Notes: generated by a model from the letters alone, not told the origin. A DNA stretch of 64,000 bases from Spirosoma lacussanchae (GCF_005870035.1 NZ_SWJG01000010.1:124001-188000); one strand, 5' to 3'; positions 25,801-34,710 are shown, counted from the stretch's first letter. Numbers and translations: made by a program.

Positions 25801-25929
25801 GTACTGATCGGCGGCCTGATTTCCAGCACGCTGCTGTCCCGAATCGTTACCCCCGTCCTCTACAAGCTGCTGCCGCCGAGAGTCGACGTCAAAGTAACCC
25901 GGGAAGAAGAGCTGGCGGTGGTAGCGTAA
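22852..25929 (+). CDS. RND-family efflux permease (AcrB/MexB-like)
   Basis: 1025 residues, full length for the family, with the twofold repeat of six membrane segments. First half: TM1 near residues 12-30, porter domain, then TM2-6 with LVALGILVDDSIVVVENIERY, the motif with the proton-relay Asp pair in TM4. Second half: a periplasmic domain from about residue 545 and TM7-12 with GIEVKNSILLVDF and GEVRFVPIVLTSLTAIGGL. It exports hydrophobic or amphipathic compounds using the proton gradient together with the adaptor and TolC. It needs transcription through or past the antisense toxin-antitoxin pair, or a promoter of its own in the 64-bp gap. Confidence 0.95.
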   Translation: MNLAQFSVKNWQFMLVLFLGVAALGVNSLLNMPRGEDPEFVAPQFSVVVVYPGTDALDMEELVVDPAEKRFNELDNIKHVVTNVDDGVAAFRIEYEYEQDPDEKYQEVVREVNALRSELPADIFSIKILKFSPSDVNIVQVALQSEVASDKELGQYAENLREQLEKVKSLKNVSDWGYPKGVVRVSLNIEKMAQEGIPTNRVVGALQAENTNVPGGSVQVGTRKFNVKTAGKYESLDQIRNTIVSTSGQKIVYLRDIADVSENLDDETHITRLDGHRAVLVTASQKIGENIQKVGEQINPIIDNFARSLPPHIKLTKNFDQAASVNKRLGHFVQDFVIAILLVSLTLLPLGFRAAVVVMISIPLSLAIGLTLLNALGFSINQLSIVGLIVALGILVDDSIVVVENIERYLREGYSRKEAAIRATSQITLAVIGCTTTLILAFLPLLFLPEGSGDFIRSLPMAVVMTVLASLIVSLTIVPFLSSRILKESHNPDGNIFLRALKRLISGSYSRLLHAALRRPVVTLLVALAIFGLALSQAGRAGFALFPASEKPQFLINIETPEGSSLSETNRVARYVESQLKNEPAIRHFTTNVGKGNPRIYYNIIQRNESANFSQFFVQLTDIEPAEKRAIIDKYRERFAHYPNARIEVKDFEQGPAQEAPVAIRIFGENLDTLRSVAARVETVLKQTPGTIYVNNPLANRKTDMRINVNKEKAGLLGLSIADINRTIRLAVAGLNAGTFKAPNSDDEYTITVTLPKGRITDPTVLNNLYVNTLTGAAVPLRQVADLQFETGTSQIRHYDKDRFVTVTGFVKTGYLVDNVYTDVLQKLDAMKFPAGFRYVAAGELESREQSFGGLGTIILVTVFGFLAVLILEFGTLKSTLIVLSVIPLGIIGAIAALLLTGNPFSFVAIIGLIALIGIEVKNSILLVDFTNHLREEGMPLVEAIEHAGEVRFVPIVLTSLTAIGGLMPLALEGNPLYSPLAWVLIGGLISSTLLSRIVTPVLYKLLPPRVDVKVTREEELAVVA

Positions 25930-25937
25930 CCCCCTTT

Positions 25938-26069
25938 CCCCACCGTGGTCCGTGTCCTTACCGGGACGCGTAGTCCCGGACCACGGTGGGGACACGGATA
26001 TGGGTGCGTAGAGACGCAACCCCTTGCGTCTGCTGTCCGGATGGCGTTGCATCTCCTCTCCGGATGGTT
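25938..26069. repeat. Structured intergenic repeat element, copy A
   Basis: The 235-bp gap after the pump gene is filled with nested inverted repeats. CCCCACCGTGGTCCG (25938-25952) pairs with CGGACCACGGTGGGG (25977-25991), enclosing CCGGGAC/GTCCCGG. Then AGACGCAA-CCCC-TTGCGTCT (26012-26031) is followed by CTGTCCGGATGG, and CTCCGGATGG ends the element before a T-rich stretch. The same words occur at 40607-40712. It can act as the terminator of the efflux operon; the shared text suggests a dispersed noncoding repeat family. Confidence 0.7.
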
Positions 26070-26164
26070 TTTGCTGCCTGCTTTTTTTTCAGGCATATAC
26101 ACTTTTTTGAGCTTAAGTTGTTCTATAGATAAATTGCCTGGTTGATTTATCTGATTACTAGTTC

Positions 26165-26758
26165 ATGTCTGTTCTCCCCAGTTCCTTTCCGGACGAAGAC
26201 CATACCTTATGGCAACGATTTCGGGAAGGAGATACCGTAGCGCTCGGCCTGCTGGCCAAAAAATACTATCGGACGTTAGTCAGCTACGCCACGCGGTTTA
26301 CCAAGGATCAGACGCTTATCGAGGATGCCATTCAGGATATATTTCTGAAACTCTGGGAGCACCGGACTCAGCTGAGCGATACGTTCTTCGTCAAGTTCTA
26401 CCTGCTCAAGACCCTCCGCCACCACCTCATCAAACTACACCGCAAGCAGGGCCATCCCAGCGAAACCCTGCACGACTGGCTCGATATTGGCGAAGACGCC
26501 AACGCCGAAAATCAGATCATCAGCGAAGAAAATCGCGCGTTTGACCAGAAACAGCTGAAATACCGGGTAGCCGACCTGTCGAAACGGCAGCAGGAAGCCC
26601 TGTATCTGCGGTATTACGAAAACCTGACCTACGAACAGATCGGACAGACCATGGGCATTCATGCCCAGTCGGTAGCCAACCTCCTTCAGAACTCCATCAA
26701 ACGCCTGCGCGATCACTGGACCTACGGCCTGCTGTTGCTGTATACGTTGTTCCTGTAA
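26165..26758 (+). CDS. FecI-like ECF sigma factor of the SusCD locus
   Basis: 197 residues. Region 2: YATRFTKDQTLIEDAIQDIFLKLWEH, then FVKFYLLKTLRHHLIK. Region 4: LSKRQQEALYLRYYENLTYEQIGQ, MGIHAQSVANLLQNSIKRLRDH. A short C-terminal hydrophobic tail (GLLLLYTLFL) is usual for Bacteroidetes FecI-like proteins. The next genes are a FecR anti-sigma, SusC with an STN domain, and SusD, so it probably turns on the susCD operon when the outer-membrane receptor senses its glycan. Confidence 0.93.
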   Translation: MSVLPSSFPDEDHTLWQRFREGDTVALGLLAKKYYRTLVSYATRFTKDQTLIEDAIQDIFLKLWEHRTQLSDTFFVKFYLLKTLRHHLIKLHRKQGHPSETLHDWLDIGEDANAENQIISEENRAFDQKQLKYRVADLSKRQQEALYLRYYENLTYEQIGQTMGIHAQSVANLLQNSIKRLRDHWTYGLLLLYTLFL

Positions 26759-26870
26759 GCTGCGGGGCTGCACCGCCCCGGTAATCGCAAAATAAATTCG
26801 TCGAAAATTGAGTATACCGGCCCCAAATGGGGATAATCCATTGTACAGAGGCATTTAACTGCCTTTTTCA

Positions 26871-27989
26871 ATGAAAGATTATCAATTCTTCGAGTTCGAC
26901 GATTTCCTGGAAGATGTTGCCTTCCGTCGGTGGGTATTTCATCCGCTACCGCAGGACGAAGGCTTCTGGCAATCCTGGCTGGCCAGCCATCCCGACAAGC
27001 AGGCCGTGGTTCAGCAGGCACGGCAGCAGCTCCTCGCCATCAAAGGTGAGTTTCAGCATCTGACCGACGATCATATTGATCAGAAAGTAGCCCAGCTCGT
27101 TCAGCAGGCACAGGCGCAGGACAGCAACCGGGTCCGGCCGATGCCCGCCAGTCAGTGGCGCCACTCGGGCTGGTACTACCTGGCGGCATCGGTTGCTTTG
27201 CTGGTCGGTCTGTTCTGGCTGTACCAAACCCGCCTGAACGACCTTCCTACTGCTACCGCATCGACCTATACGCATCTGGTCAGGAGCGCCACCCAACCTC
27301 TGCAGGAAACGAGCAACACCACCACCCGGCCCAGGCGGCTAACCCTGCCCGACGGCAGTCAGGTTGTGCTGTATCAGAATACCCGCATCAGCTACCCGCG
27401 TCAGTTTACGACCGCTAAACGCGAGGTATATCTAACCGGCGAGGCCTTCTTCGAAGTACAGAAAGACCCCAGACGCCCTTTTCTGGTCTACGCCAACGAG
27501 ATGGTCACCAAAGTACTGGGTACCAGCTTTTTCGTGAAGGCCTACGAAGAGGATAAGAACATACTGGTTACGGTACGGACGGGTAAAGTGTCGGTCTTTG
27601 CGCAGTCCGATGGCCAGGCAGCCACCCAGAAGGCCAGCCGCGAACTCGGCGGGATGATCCTGACGCCAAACCAGCAGGCTACCCTGATCCGGGACGATAG
27701 CCGACTGCTGCGCTCGCTGGTGGCCAAACCGGTGCGCATCGATAACCAGCCCGTAACGACTGCTTTTACTTTCCGACAAACACCCATTGCCGATGTGTTC
27801 GCTGCGCTGGAGCGGGCTTACGGTGTCGATATTGTCTTCGACGAAGCCCTGATGGCCACCTGTACCCTGACTGCCCGGCTCGATGATGAATCGCTGTACA
27901 AAAAGCTGGACTGGATCTGCGCCGGTACCGAGTCCAGCTACGAAGTAGTTGACGGGCAGATCATCATCACCAGCCAGGGCTGTAACTAG
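26871..27989 (+). CDS. FecR-family anti-sigma factor
   Basis: 372 residues. The cytoplasmic N-terminal part (1-95) binds the sigma factor. One membrane helix WYYLAASVALLVGLFWLY lies at about residues 100-118. The periplasmic FecR domain (LTLPDGSQVVLYQNTRISYP, KREVYLTGEAFFEVQKDPRRPFLVY, TKVLGTSFFVKAY) follows, and a C-terminal DUF4974 domain (FRQTPIADVFAALERAYGVDIVFD) that resembles the STN fold. It transmits a signal from the SusC STN domain to the sigma factor encoded just upstream (112 bp gap). Confidence 0.94.
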   Translation: MKDYQFFEFDDFLEDVAFRRWVFHPLPQDEGFWQSWLASHPDKQAVVQQARQQLLAIKGEFQHLTDDHIDQKVAQLVQQAQAQDSNRVRPMPASQWRHSGWYYLAASVALLVGLFWLYQTRLNDLPTATASTYTHLVRSATQPLQETSNTTTRPRRLTLPDGSQVVLYQNTRISYPRQFTTAKREVYLTGEAFFEVQKDPRRPFLVYANEMVTKVLGTSFFVKAYEEDKNILVTVRTGKVSVFAQSDGQAATQKASRELGGMILTPNQQATLIRDDSRLLRSLVAKPVRIDNQPVTTAFTFRQTPIADVFAALERAYGVDIVFDEALMATCTLTARLDDESLYKKLDWICAGTESSYEVVDGQIIITSQGCN

Positions 27990-28092
27990 TACCTGACCGG
28001 CCGTATACAGCCGCCGTTTAAACCGAAATGTGAACTAATAACCCAAACGCCAGCCAATATGCCCTAAACACGCTCAGCGCATTACCCACAAA

Positions 28093-28175
28093 AAAGGCCG
28101 CCGGTGCGCCAACACCGACGGCCGGAACCAGTCCGTACGATGTCGCCAAACATCGGCCTCAGCGAGAGGCTACGG
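28093..28175. promoter_or_regulatory. Hairpin-rich leader between fecR and susC
   Basis: GGCCGCCGGTG pairs with CACCGACGGCC with one mismatch (about 28093-28123), GATGT-CGCCAA-ACATC follows at 28139-28154, then GCCTC-AGCGA-GAGGC (about 28157-28171). The gap to susC is 233 bp. The first hairpin, preceded by an A-run, may end the sigma/anti-sigma transcript; the others would lie in the susC leader. Their role is inferred. Confidence 0.45.
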
Positions 28176-28222
28176 ATCTTTTTTGCCAATTCCCGAAGAA
28201 TTAACAATCAGTGTCAAAAATT

Positions 28223-31200
28223 ATGAAAAACAAACGACAATTGCGTGAGCAGGTCTTTACAATCATGCAAATCAGTCTGCTACAGCTCGTTCTGATCGTT
28301 GCGTTTGCGGGTGTTTCGCTCGCCCACGACAGCCGGGGCCAGGAGCTACTCGACCGACGGATTAACCTGGTATGCACCAACCAAACCGTTGATAACGTAC
28401 TGGAACAACTGGAAAAAACGGCTAAAGTCCGGTTTCTCTATAGCTCAGAACTAATCCGGGCCGACCGCCGGGTGAGCCTGTCGTTGCGTGACCAGCCCCT
28501 GGCCATTGTGCTCGACCGGCTGCTGACCCCGCTTCAGCTCACCTATGAGGTATCGAGTCAGCAAATCATTCTGAAACGCGCGGCCGCCCCTACCCCGTCG
28601 GTACGCCCAAACGCCGACCGGGCCGCCCTGCCCGTGACCGGAAAAGTAACCAGTGATGCGGGCGAAGAACTACCCGGGGTAAGCGTAGTAATCAAAGGTA
28701 CCTCAACCGGCACCGTCACCGATGTAAACGGCAATTTCAGCCTCAACGTACCGGACAACAGTGCCGTGCTGGTGTTCAGCTTCGTAGGTTTTCAGAGCAA
28801 AGAAGTGCCCGTTAACGGCCAGACTAACTTTACCGTTACACTGGCCACCGATGTGCAGTCGCTGTCAGAAGTGGTGGTGGTCGGCTACGGCACCCAGCGT
28901 CGGCAGGAGCTGACCACGGCCGTAACCTCGGTAAACAGCAAATCGATCGAGCGTCAGCCGGTGGCGGGTTTCGATCAGGCCTTGCAGGGGCAGGCACCCG
29001 GTATTCAGGTTACGTCGCCAACGGGCGCGCCGGGAGCCGGCATCAACGTCCGGATTCGGGGCAACAACTCCGTCAGCCTGACCAACTCCCCGCTGTACGT
29101 CATCGACGGCGTACCGGTACTGCCTACCTACGATCGAGAACTGGGCGTCGGCAACCAGCGCCCCAACCCCCTCAACACGCTCAACCCCAGCGATATTGAA
29201 TCAATCGACGTACTGAAAGATGGAGCCGCTGCGGCTATTTATGGCCTGCGGGCTTCGAACGGGGTGGTTGTTATCACGACCAAGCGCGGTAAAACCGGCA
29301 AGGCACAGGTGAACTTCAGCGCCTATTACGGTATTCAGCAGCTGCGCAAAAAGCTGCCCCTGCTGAACAGCCGTCAGTTTGCCGACTACTACAACGACGC
29401 GCAGGTGGCGGCCGGTCAGGCGCCGTCCTTCGGTAATCCCGACTCGCTCACGACCAACACCGACTGGCAGGATGCCGTGTACCGGCAGGCCGCCATCCGC
29501 AACTACCAGATCAGCTTGAGTGGCGGCACCGACAAGACGAAATATTACGTATCGGGCGGCTATTTCAAGCAGGATGGTATCGCACTTAACTCGGGTTTTG
29601 ACCGGTATAACTTCAAGCTGAACCTCGATCAGCAAATGAGCACCCGTTTCCGGCTGGGTACCAGTCTTAACCTGAGCCGCACCAACACCAACGGCAGCGT
29701 GCGGAGCGAACTGGGAGCCGGTAACTCGGGTACAGTACTGGGCGCGCTGGCGCAGATTCCGACCATCCCGATCCGCAACGCCGACGGCACCTACAGCATC
29801 AACCCGTTCCAGCAGTTCGACAACCCGGTAGGAAACCTGCTCGAAACCCGCAACAACGCGCTGATTTACCAGGTCATCGGTAACGCCTATGGCGAATTCG
29901 ACGTACTGAAAAACCTGACATTCAAAAGCTCACTGGGCCTTGACTTCCGGTCGCAGATTGAAAACGAGTTCGTGTCGCGCAACTACCCGGGCACGCAGAA
30001 CGCCAGCCCGGCTACCCGCGGCAGCGCCCGTACCGGCACCAACCAGCAAGTGATCTGGCTGTGGGAAAATACGCTGACCTACGACCCCAACCTGGGCGAT
30101 AAACACAACCTGACCCTGCTGGGTGGACAGTCGGTTCAGGCGTCGGACCGATTCACCTCGGGCGCGTCGGTAACGGGTTTCCCATCTAACGCCGTGCCTT
30201 ACCTCTCGGCCGGTACGCAGTTTACCCGCCCGTCGAGCTACCAGGACCAGTGGGGCCTGTTCAGCCTGTTTGCGCGGGCTATTTATAACTACGACGAACG
30301 CTACCTCGCCACGCTGAGCCTGCGCGCCGACGGATCGAGCCGGTTCGCGCCGGGCAACCGCTTCGGCTACTTCCCGGCCCTATCGCTGGGCTGGCGCGTA
30401 TCGCGGGAGCCCTTCTTCCCGCAGAACAGCGCCCTTAACGACCTGAAAGTCCGCGCCAGCTTCGGGGCTAACGGTAACCAGGAAATTGGTGCCTACGACC
30501 GGTTCAGCACCTACGGCTCGGGCTACAACTATGCGGGCGCTGCGGGCATCTCGGGCGGTATTGCCCCCGACCGGATCGGGAATAACCTCCTGAGCTGGGA
30601 AACGACCTACCAATACAACGCCGGGGTCGACGCCGGTTTCTTCAAAGACCGGCTGACGGTTACGCTCGACGCGTACCTGAAACAAACCCGCAACCTGCTG
30701 ACCAGCGTGCCGCTGCCGTTCAACGCCGGTGCCCTCAACCCACAAACGGTACAGAACATCGGCACCGTTGAGAACAGAGGCTTCGAGATCGGTATCAACA
30801 GCACCAACATCCAGAGCGAAGGCGACGGCTTTACCTGGTCGAGCAACCTCAACTTCTCGCTGAACCGCAACCAGGTCATCGACATCGGTACGCTGCGGAA
30901 TGAGCAGGGGCAGGAAGTAGACCGCACTATCATTGGCGCTTACACCATCACCCAGAAAGGTGCACCGCTGGGCGCATTCTTCGGCTACGTGACGCAGGGT
31001 ATCTTCCAGTCGACGCAGGAGATTGCGCAGGCCGCTACCCAACCGGGTCAGCCGCAGCCGGGCGATATTCGTTTTGCGGACCTGAACGGCGACGGCCGCA
31101 TCGATGCCAACGACCGCACCATCATCGGCAACCCAAACCCCGACTTTATTGCTGGCTTCACCAACAACCTGTCATACAAGGGCTTCGAGCTGAGTGTTTT

Positions 31201-31639
31201 CTTCCAGGGCAGTTTCGGCAACGATATATACAACCAGAACCGGGTAACGATCGAGGGCATGTCGGACCCGCTCAACCAGACCACGGCGGTGCTGAACCGG
31301 TGGACGCCGACCAACACCAATACGACCCTACCGCGCGCGGTTCGCTATGACCCGAACCAGAACAACCGGTTCTCGACCCGTTTTGTGGAAGATGGTACCT
31401 ACGTTCGGCTGAAAAACCTGACGCTGGCCTACAACCTGCCCGGCAAATTCCTGCAACGCGCCAAAATTGGCGGGGTTCGGGTGTATCTGACCGGTCAGAA
31501 CTTACTCACGTTTACGAACTACAGTGGCTATGATCCCGAGGTGAGCGCCGACCCGTTCTCGTCGGTTGGCTTCGGGCGCGACTTCGGCGTTTATCCGCAG
31601 GCACGCACCTACACAGCTGGTCTCAATGTCACTTTCTAA
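28223..31639 (+). CDS. SusC/RagA-family TonB-linked outer membrane receptor with STN domain
   Basis: 1138 residues from the ATG at 28223 (a GTG four codons upstream is possible). After the signal (ending near AGVSLAHDS) there is an STN domain (TVDNVLEQLEKTAKVRFLYSS to YEVSSQQIILKR, about 45-115), a carboxypeptidase-like repeat (VTGKVTSDAGEELPGVSVVI, 135-210), the SusC plug motif SEVVVVGYGTQRR and plug (220-340), and a beta-barrel ending in aromatic TAGLNVTF. It imports oligosaccharides with SusD as the lid; the STN domain signals to FecR and switches on its own operon. Confidence 0.95.
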   Translation: MKNKRQLREQVFTIMQISLLQLVLIVAFAGVSLAHDSRGQELLDRRINLVCTNQTVDNVLEQLEKTAKVRFLYSSELIRADRRVSLSLRDQPLAIVLDRLLTPLQLTYEVSSQQIILKRAAAPTPSVRPNADRAALPVTGKVTSDAGEELPGVSVVIKGTSTGTVTDVNGNFSLNVPDNSAVLVFSFVGFQSKEVPVNGQTNFTVTLATDVQSLSEVVVVGYGTQRRQELTTAVTSVNSKSIERQPVAGFDQALQGQAPGIQVTSPTGAPGAGINVRIRGNNSVSLTNSPLYVIDGVPVLPTYDRELGVGNQRPNPLNTLNPSDIESIDVLKDGAAAAIYGLRASNGVVVITTKRGKTGKAQVNFSAYYGIQQLRKKLPLLNSRQFADYYNDAQVAAGQAPSFGNPDSLTTNTDWQDAVYRQAAIRNYQISLSGGTDKTKYYVSGGYFKQDGIALNSGFDRYNFKLNLDQQMSTRFRLGTSLNLSRTNTNGSVRSELGAGNSGTVLGALAQIPTIPIRNADGTYSINPFQQFDNPVGNLLETRNNALIYQVIGNAYGEFDVLKNLTFKSSLGLDFRSQIENEFVSRNYPGTQNASPATRGSARTGTNQQVIWLWENTLTYDPNLGDKHNLTLLGGQSVQASDRFTSGASVTGFPSNAVPYLSAGTQFTRPSSYQDQWGLFSLFARAIYNYDERYLATLSLRADGSSRFAPGNRFGYFPALSLGWRVSREPFFPQNSALNDLKVRASFGANGNQEIGAYDRFSTYGSGYNYAGAAGISGGIAPDRIGNNLLSWETTYQYNAGVDAGFFKDRLTVTLDAYLKQTRNLLTSVPLPFNAGALNPQTVQNIGTVENRGFEIGINSTNIQSEGDGFTWSSNLNFSLNRNQVIDIGTLRNEQGQEVDRTIIGAYTITQKGAPLGAFFGYVTQGIFQSTQEIAQAATQPGQPQPGDIRFADLNGDGRIDANDRTIIGNPNPDFIAGFTNNLSYKGFELSVFFQGSFGNDIYNQNRVTIEGMSDPLNQTTAVLNRWTPTNTNTTLPRAVRYDPNQNNRFSTRFVEDGTYVRLKNLTLAYNLPGKFLQRAKIGGVRVYLTGQNLLTFTNYSGYDPEVSADPFSSVGFGRDFGVYPQARTYTAGLNVTF

Positions 31640-31649
31640 TCGAAGATTC

Positions 31650-33113
31650 ATGAAACGTCTTATCATATTCTGTATCCCCTTCTTTTTTCTGGCGAGCTGT
31701 AACGTGCTGGACAAGCAGCCGTTGCCCAGTATCACGCCCGAAAACTTCTTCACCACTGCCGACGACGCCGAGGCCGCACTGACCGCGGGGTACGATGCGC
31801 TTCAACAAACCAGTCTCTACGGACAGGACCTGAACGTGGTGGGCGAAATGCCATCCGACAACGTAACCAGCAACAACGGCGACGTCAACGCTCTGGAGCG
31901 ACTGATCTGGACACCCCAGACGGGGCAGGTGAGTGGTATTTTTCAGGCCTCATACATCGGGATCAACCGGGCCAACGCCGTGCTGCGGTACGTACCGACT
32001 ATCTCGATGGATGCCACCCGCCGGGATCAAATCCTGGGCGAAGCGCGGTTCCTGCGGGCGCTGCACTACTTCAACCTGGTGCGGATGTACGGTGGAGTAC
32101 CCCTCCGGCTCGACCCCTCGGAGTCGGGCGAGCCGGGCGCGGTAGCCCTGGTCCGATCAACTCCTGAGCAGGTCTACGCTCAGATCGGGACCGACCTCCA
32201 GCAGGCCGAGCAGCTCACCGCTGCCAGCTTCGGTAGCCAGGCGGCCAACCGGACCCGTATCGTAAAAACGGCCGTCAACGCGCTCCAGGCGCGGGTGTAC
32301 CTAACCCAGCGTCAGTGGGCCGAGGCTGCTACGGCGGCCAACAAGGTGATCAGCAGCGGGCAGTACCAGCTGTCGCCGAGTTTCAACGCCCTGTTCCCGC
32401 CCGACAACAATGCCGAGTCGATTGTAGAGGTCCAGTTTTCGGGCAATGCCGATGGTGGGTTCGTCTTACCCGATCTGCTGCTGCCCTCGCCCCCGGCAAC
32501 GTATTCTTTCCCGAAATTCAACATTCCGACAGCGGAGCTGATCCAGTATGCCGATACGCTCAACGACCTGCGCTGGAAGTTTACGGGCGAGATAACCCAG
32601 GCCGGACGCAACCACGCCAGCTTCGTGATGGCCCGCTCGGGTAATGCCAATGACAACGGCCCGTTTGTTTACAAATGGCGCAGCAACCCCAACGCCTTCA
32701 ACAGCCCGGACAACTACTACGTGCTGCGACTGGCCGATGTCCTGCTGATGTTTGCCGAAGCATCAAACGAGCAAAGCGGTCCCAACCCGGACGCCCTGAC
32801 CCGGCTAAATGCTGTACGGACCCGCGCGGGCTTACCGGCGCTTACGCTGGCTACCCTGGCCACGAAGCAGGCCTTCCGCGACGAAGTAGACCGGCAGCGT
32901 CGGCTGGAGCTGGCTTTTGAGGGCGAGCGGTGGTTCGATCTGCTGCGGTATACCCGGCATACCCAGGCCGACCCCAGCGCCATCCACCGCGTAACGGCGC
33001 TGACCATTATTCAGCGGGTGCGCGGTTCGCAGGATGTCAACTACCTGCTGTTCCCCATTCCGCAGAGCGAGATCAACAATAACGCCCTGATTCAGCAGAA
33101 CCCGGGTTACTAA
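31650..33113 (+). CDS. SusD/RagB-family glycan-binding lipoprotein
   Basis: 487 residues from the ATG at 31650, 10 bp after susC, beginning MKRLIIFCIPFFFLASC with the lipobox at LASC. The SusD pattern is clear: LDKQPLPSITPENFFTTADDAEAAL at the start, TPR-like helices with ILGEARFLRALHYFNLVRMYGGVPL, and the C-terminal RRLELAFEGERWFDLLRY and LFPIPQSEINNNA segments. It binds the target oligosaccharide at the surface and passes it to SusC. The gene is followed by a long inverted repeat and a GH30 enzyme. Confidence 0.95.
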   Translation: MKRLIIFCIPFFFLASCNVLDKQPLPSITPENFFTTADDAEAALTAGYDALQQTSLYGQDLNVVGEMPSDNVTSNNGDVNALERLIWTPQTGQVSGIFQASYIGINRANAVLRYVPTISMDATRRDQILGEARFLRALHYFNLVRMYGGVPLRLDPSESGEPGAVALVRSTPEQVYAQIGTDLQQAEQLTAASFGSQAANRTRIVKTAVNALQARVYLTQRQWAEAATAANKVISSGQYQLSPSFNALFPPDNNAESIVEVQFSGNADGGFVLPDLLLPSPPATYSFPKFNIPTAELIQYADTLNDLRWKFTGEITQAGRNHASFVMARSGNANDNGPFVYKWRSNPNAFNSPDNYYVLRLADVLLMFAEASNEQSGPNPDALTRLNAVRTRAGLPALTLATLATKQAFRDEVDRQRRLELAFEGERWFDLLRYTRHTQADPSAIHRVTALTIIQRVRGSQDVNYLLFPIPQSEINNNALIQQNPGY

Positions 33114-33121
33114 CCACCCAG

Positions 33122-33196
33122 TCGACGTACAGTAGTCGGCTTACAGGGCCGGGCTTTCTGACACGGCCGCCCCACCAGCCGACTACTGCACGTCGA
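33122..33196. repeat. Long inverted repeat between susD and the GH30 gene
   Basis: TCGACGTACAGTAGTCGGCT (33122-33141) pairs with AGCCGACTACTGCACGTCGA (33177-33196) with one mismatch in 20, around a loop of 35 bases that contains a smaller GGCC-type pairing. It begins 9 bp after the susD stop and ends 21 bp before the GH30 ATG. It could be an attenuator lowering enzyme expression relative to susCD, or an mRNA stabiliser. Confidence 0.7.
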
Positions 33197-33217
33197 AACC
33201 CGCATTCCTTTTTCCCT

Positions 33218-34645
33218 ATGCATAACCCCTTCAACATACCCGCCCTGGCGCTATCGCTGCTGATTACGATGGGGCTGGGCAGCAGTTGCCAGCGTAGCAT
33301 CCCGAGCCAGACGGCCTCAACCGGCGTCGAATACTGGCTCACGAATCCCGACCGGTCGGCGCTTTTTGTCCGGCAACTGGCGTTACTCCGGTTCAGCGAT
33401 GCCAGCAGTCAGCAACCGGTCATCACCGTTAACGAGAGCCAGACATTCCAGTCTATCGACGGGTTCGGTTATACGCTGACAGGGGGTAGCGCCATGCTCC
33501 TCAATCGCATGGATGCCGCCCCCCGTGCGGCCCTGCTCAACGAGCTGTTTTCGACAAAAGACAACGGTATTGGGGTCAGCTATCTGCGGGTCAGCATCGG
33601 CGCGTCGGACCTTGACGACCGGGTTTTCTCCTACAGCGACCTGCCCGACGGCCAGACCGACCCCAATCTGGAGAAGTTCTCACTGGCGCCGGACCGGGCT
33701 CATCTGATTCCGGTCCTGAAGCAGATTCTGGCCATCAATCCGGCTATCAAAATTCTGGGGTCGCCCTGGTCGCCACCCACCTGGATGAAGACCAACAACA
33801 ACTCGAAGGGGGGGAGTCTGAAGCCCGAGTACTACGATGCCTACGCCCGGTATTTTGTCAAATACATTCAAGGCATGAAGGCCGAAGGTATCCGGATCGA
33901 TGCGATCACGATTCAGAACGAGCCGCTCCATCCGGGCAACAATCCCAGCCTGCTGATGCTGCCGCAGGATCAGGCGCAGTTTATTAAGCAAAGCCTGGGT
34001 CCGGCGTTTCGGCAAGCCAGTATCGACACCAAGATTATCCTGTACGATCATAACGCCGACCGGCCCGACTACCCCATCTCGATCCTAAACGATCCGGACG
34101 CGAAACAGTACGTCGACGGCTCGGCGTTTCACCTCTACGCGGGTCCGATCAGTGCCCTGTCTGAGGTACACAAGGCCCATCCTGACAAGAACCTGTATTT
34201 TACCGAGCAGTGGATTGGCGCCCCCGGCAACCTGAAGGGCGACCTGGCCTGGCACGTGAAAACGCTGATCATCGGCGCTACCCGCAACTGGAGCCGTACC
34301 GTACTGGAATGGAACCTCGCGGCCGACCCGAAGCAGCAGCCCTACACCCCCGGCGGCTGTACGCAGTGTCTGGGAGCCATCACGCTGGATGGCAATACCG
34401 TTACGCGCAACCCGGCCTATTACAACATCGCCGTAGCGTCGAAATTCGTGCGACCAGGTTCGGTTCGTATCGAGTCCAACACCTCCGAGACCCTGCCCAA
34501 CGTGGCCTTCAAAATCCCCGATGGGCGCCGGGTACTGATTGTACTGAACAGCAGCCCGGCTACCCAGTCGTTCAGCATTCAGCATAATGGCAAACGCGTC
34601 AGCACTAGTCTGCCCGAAGGGGCCGTAGGCACGTACGTCTGGTAA
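33218..34645 (+). CDS. GH30-family glycoside hydrolase lipoprotein (glucosylceramidase/endo-beta-1,6-glucanase-like)
   Basis: 475 residues. Lipoprotein signal ...LLITMGLGSSC. The GH30 (beta/alpha)8 barrel shows QSIDGFGYTLTGGSA, VSYLRVSIGASDLDD, ILGSPWSPPTWMKTN, the acid/base Glu in TIQNEPLHPG (E235) and the nucleophile Glu in LYFTEQWIG (E330), then VLEWNLAAD and a small C-terminal beta domain (VLIVLNSSPATQSFSI). Bacterial relatives with SusCD pairs often cut beta-1,6-glucan or beta-glucosyl linkages. It is the only glycosidase of the locus, so a simple substrate such as a pustulan-like or fungal glucan is inferred. Confidence 0.9.
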   Translation: MHNPFNIPALALSLLITMGLGSSCQRSIPSQTASTGVEYWLTNPDRSALFVRQLALLRFSDASSQQPVITVNESQTFQSIDGFGYTLTGGSAMLLNRMDAAPRAALLNELFSTKDNGIGVSYLRVSIGASDLDDRVFSYSDLPDGQTDPNLEKFSLAPDRAHLIPVLKQILAINPAIKILGSPWSPPTWMKTNNNSKGGSLKPEYYDAYARYFVKYIQGMKAEGIRIDAITIQNEPLHPGNNPSLLMLPQDQAQFIKQSLGPAFRQASIDTKIILYDHNADRPDYPISILNDPDAKQYVDGSAFHLYAGPISALSEVHKAHPDKNLYFTEQWIGAPGNLKGDLAWHVKTLIIGATRNWSRTVLEWNLAADPKQQPYTPGGCTQCLGAITLDGNTVTRNPAYYNIAVASKFVRPGSVRIESNTSETLPNVAFKIPDGRRVLIVLNSSPATQSFSIQHNGKRVSTSLPEGAVGTYVW

Positions 34646-34670
34646 ACGGCATCGGTTTTAATTTATCTGA

Positions 34671-34710
34671 AATCCTTCCGGGTAGTTACGACTAGCCCGG
34701 AAGGATTTTC
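34671..34710 (+). terminator. Intrinsic terminator closing the SusCD/GH30 locus
   Basis: AATCCTTCCGGG (34671-34682) pairs perfectly with CCCGGAAGGATT (34696-34707), followed by TTCTTT. It lies 25 bp after the GH30 stop. Confidence 0.85.

Noticed and set aside
28093..28175. Possible small RNA or riboswitch upstream of susC
   Set aside because: There are hairpins but no recognisable riboswitch core; it is reported only as a structured leader.
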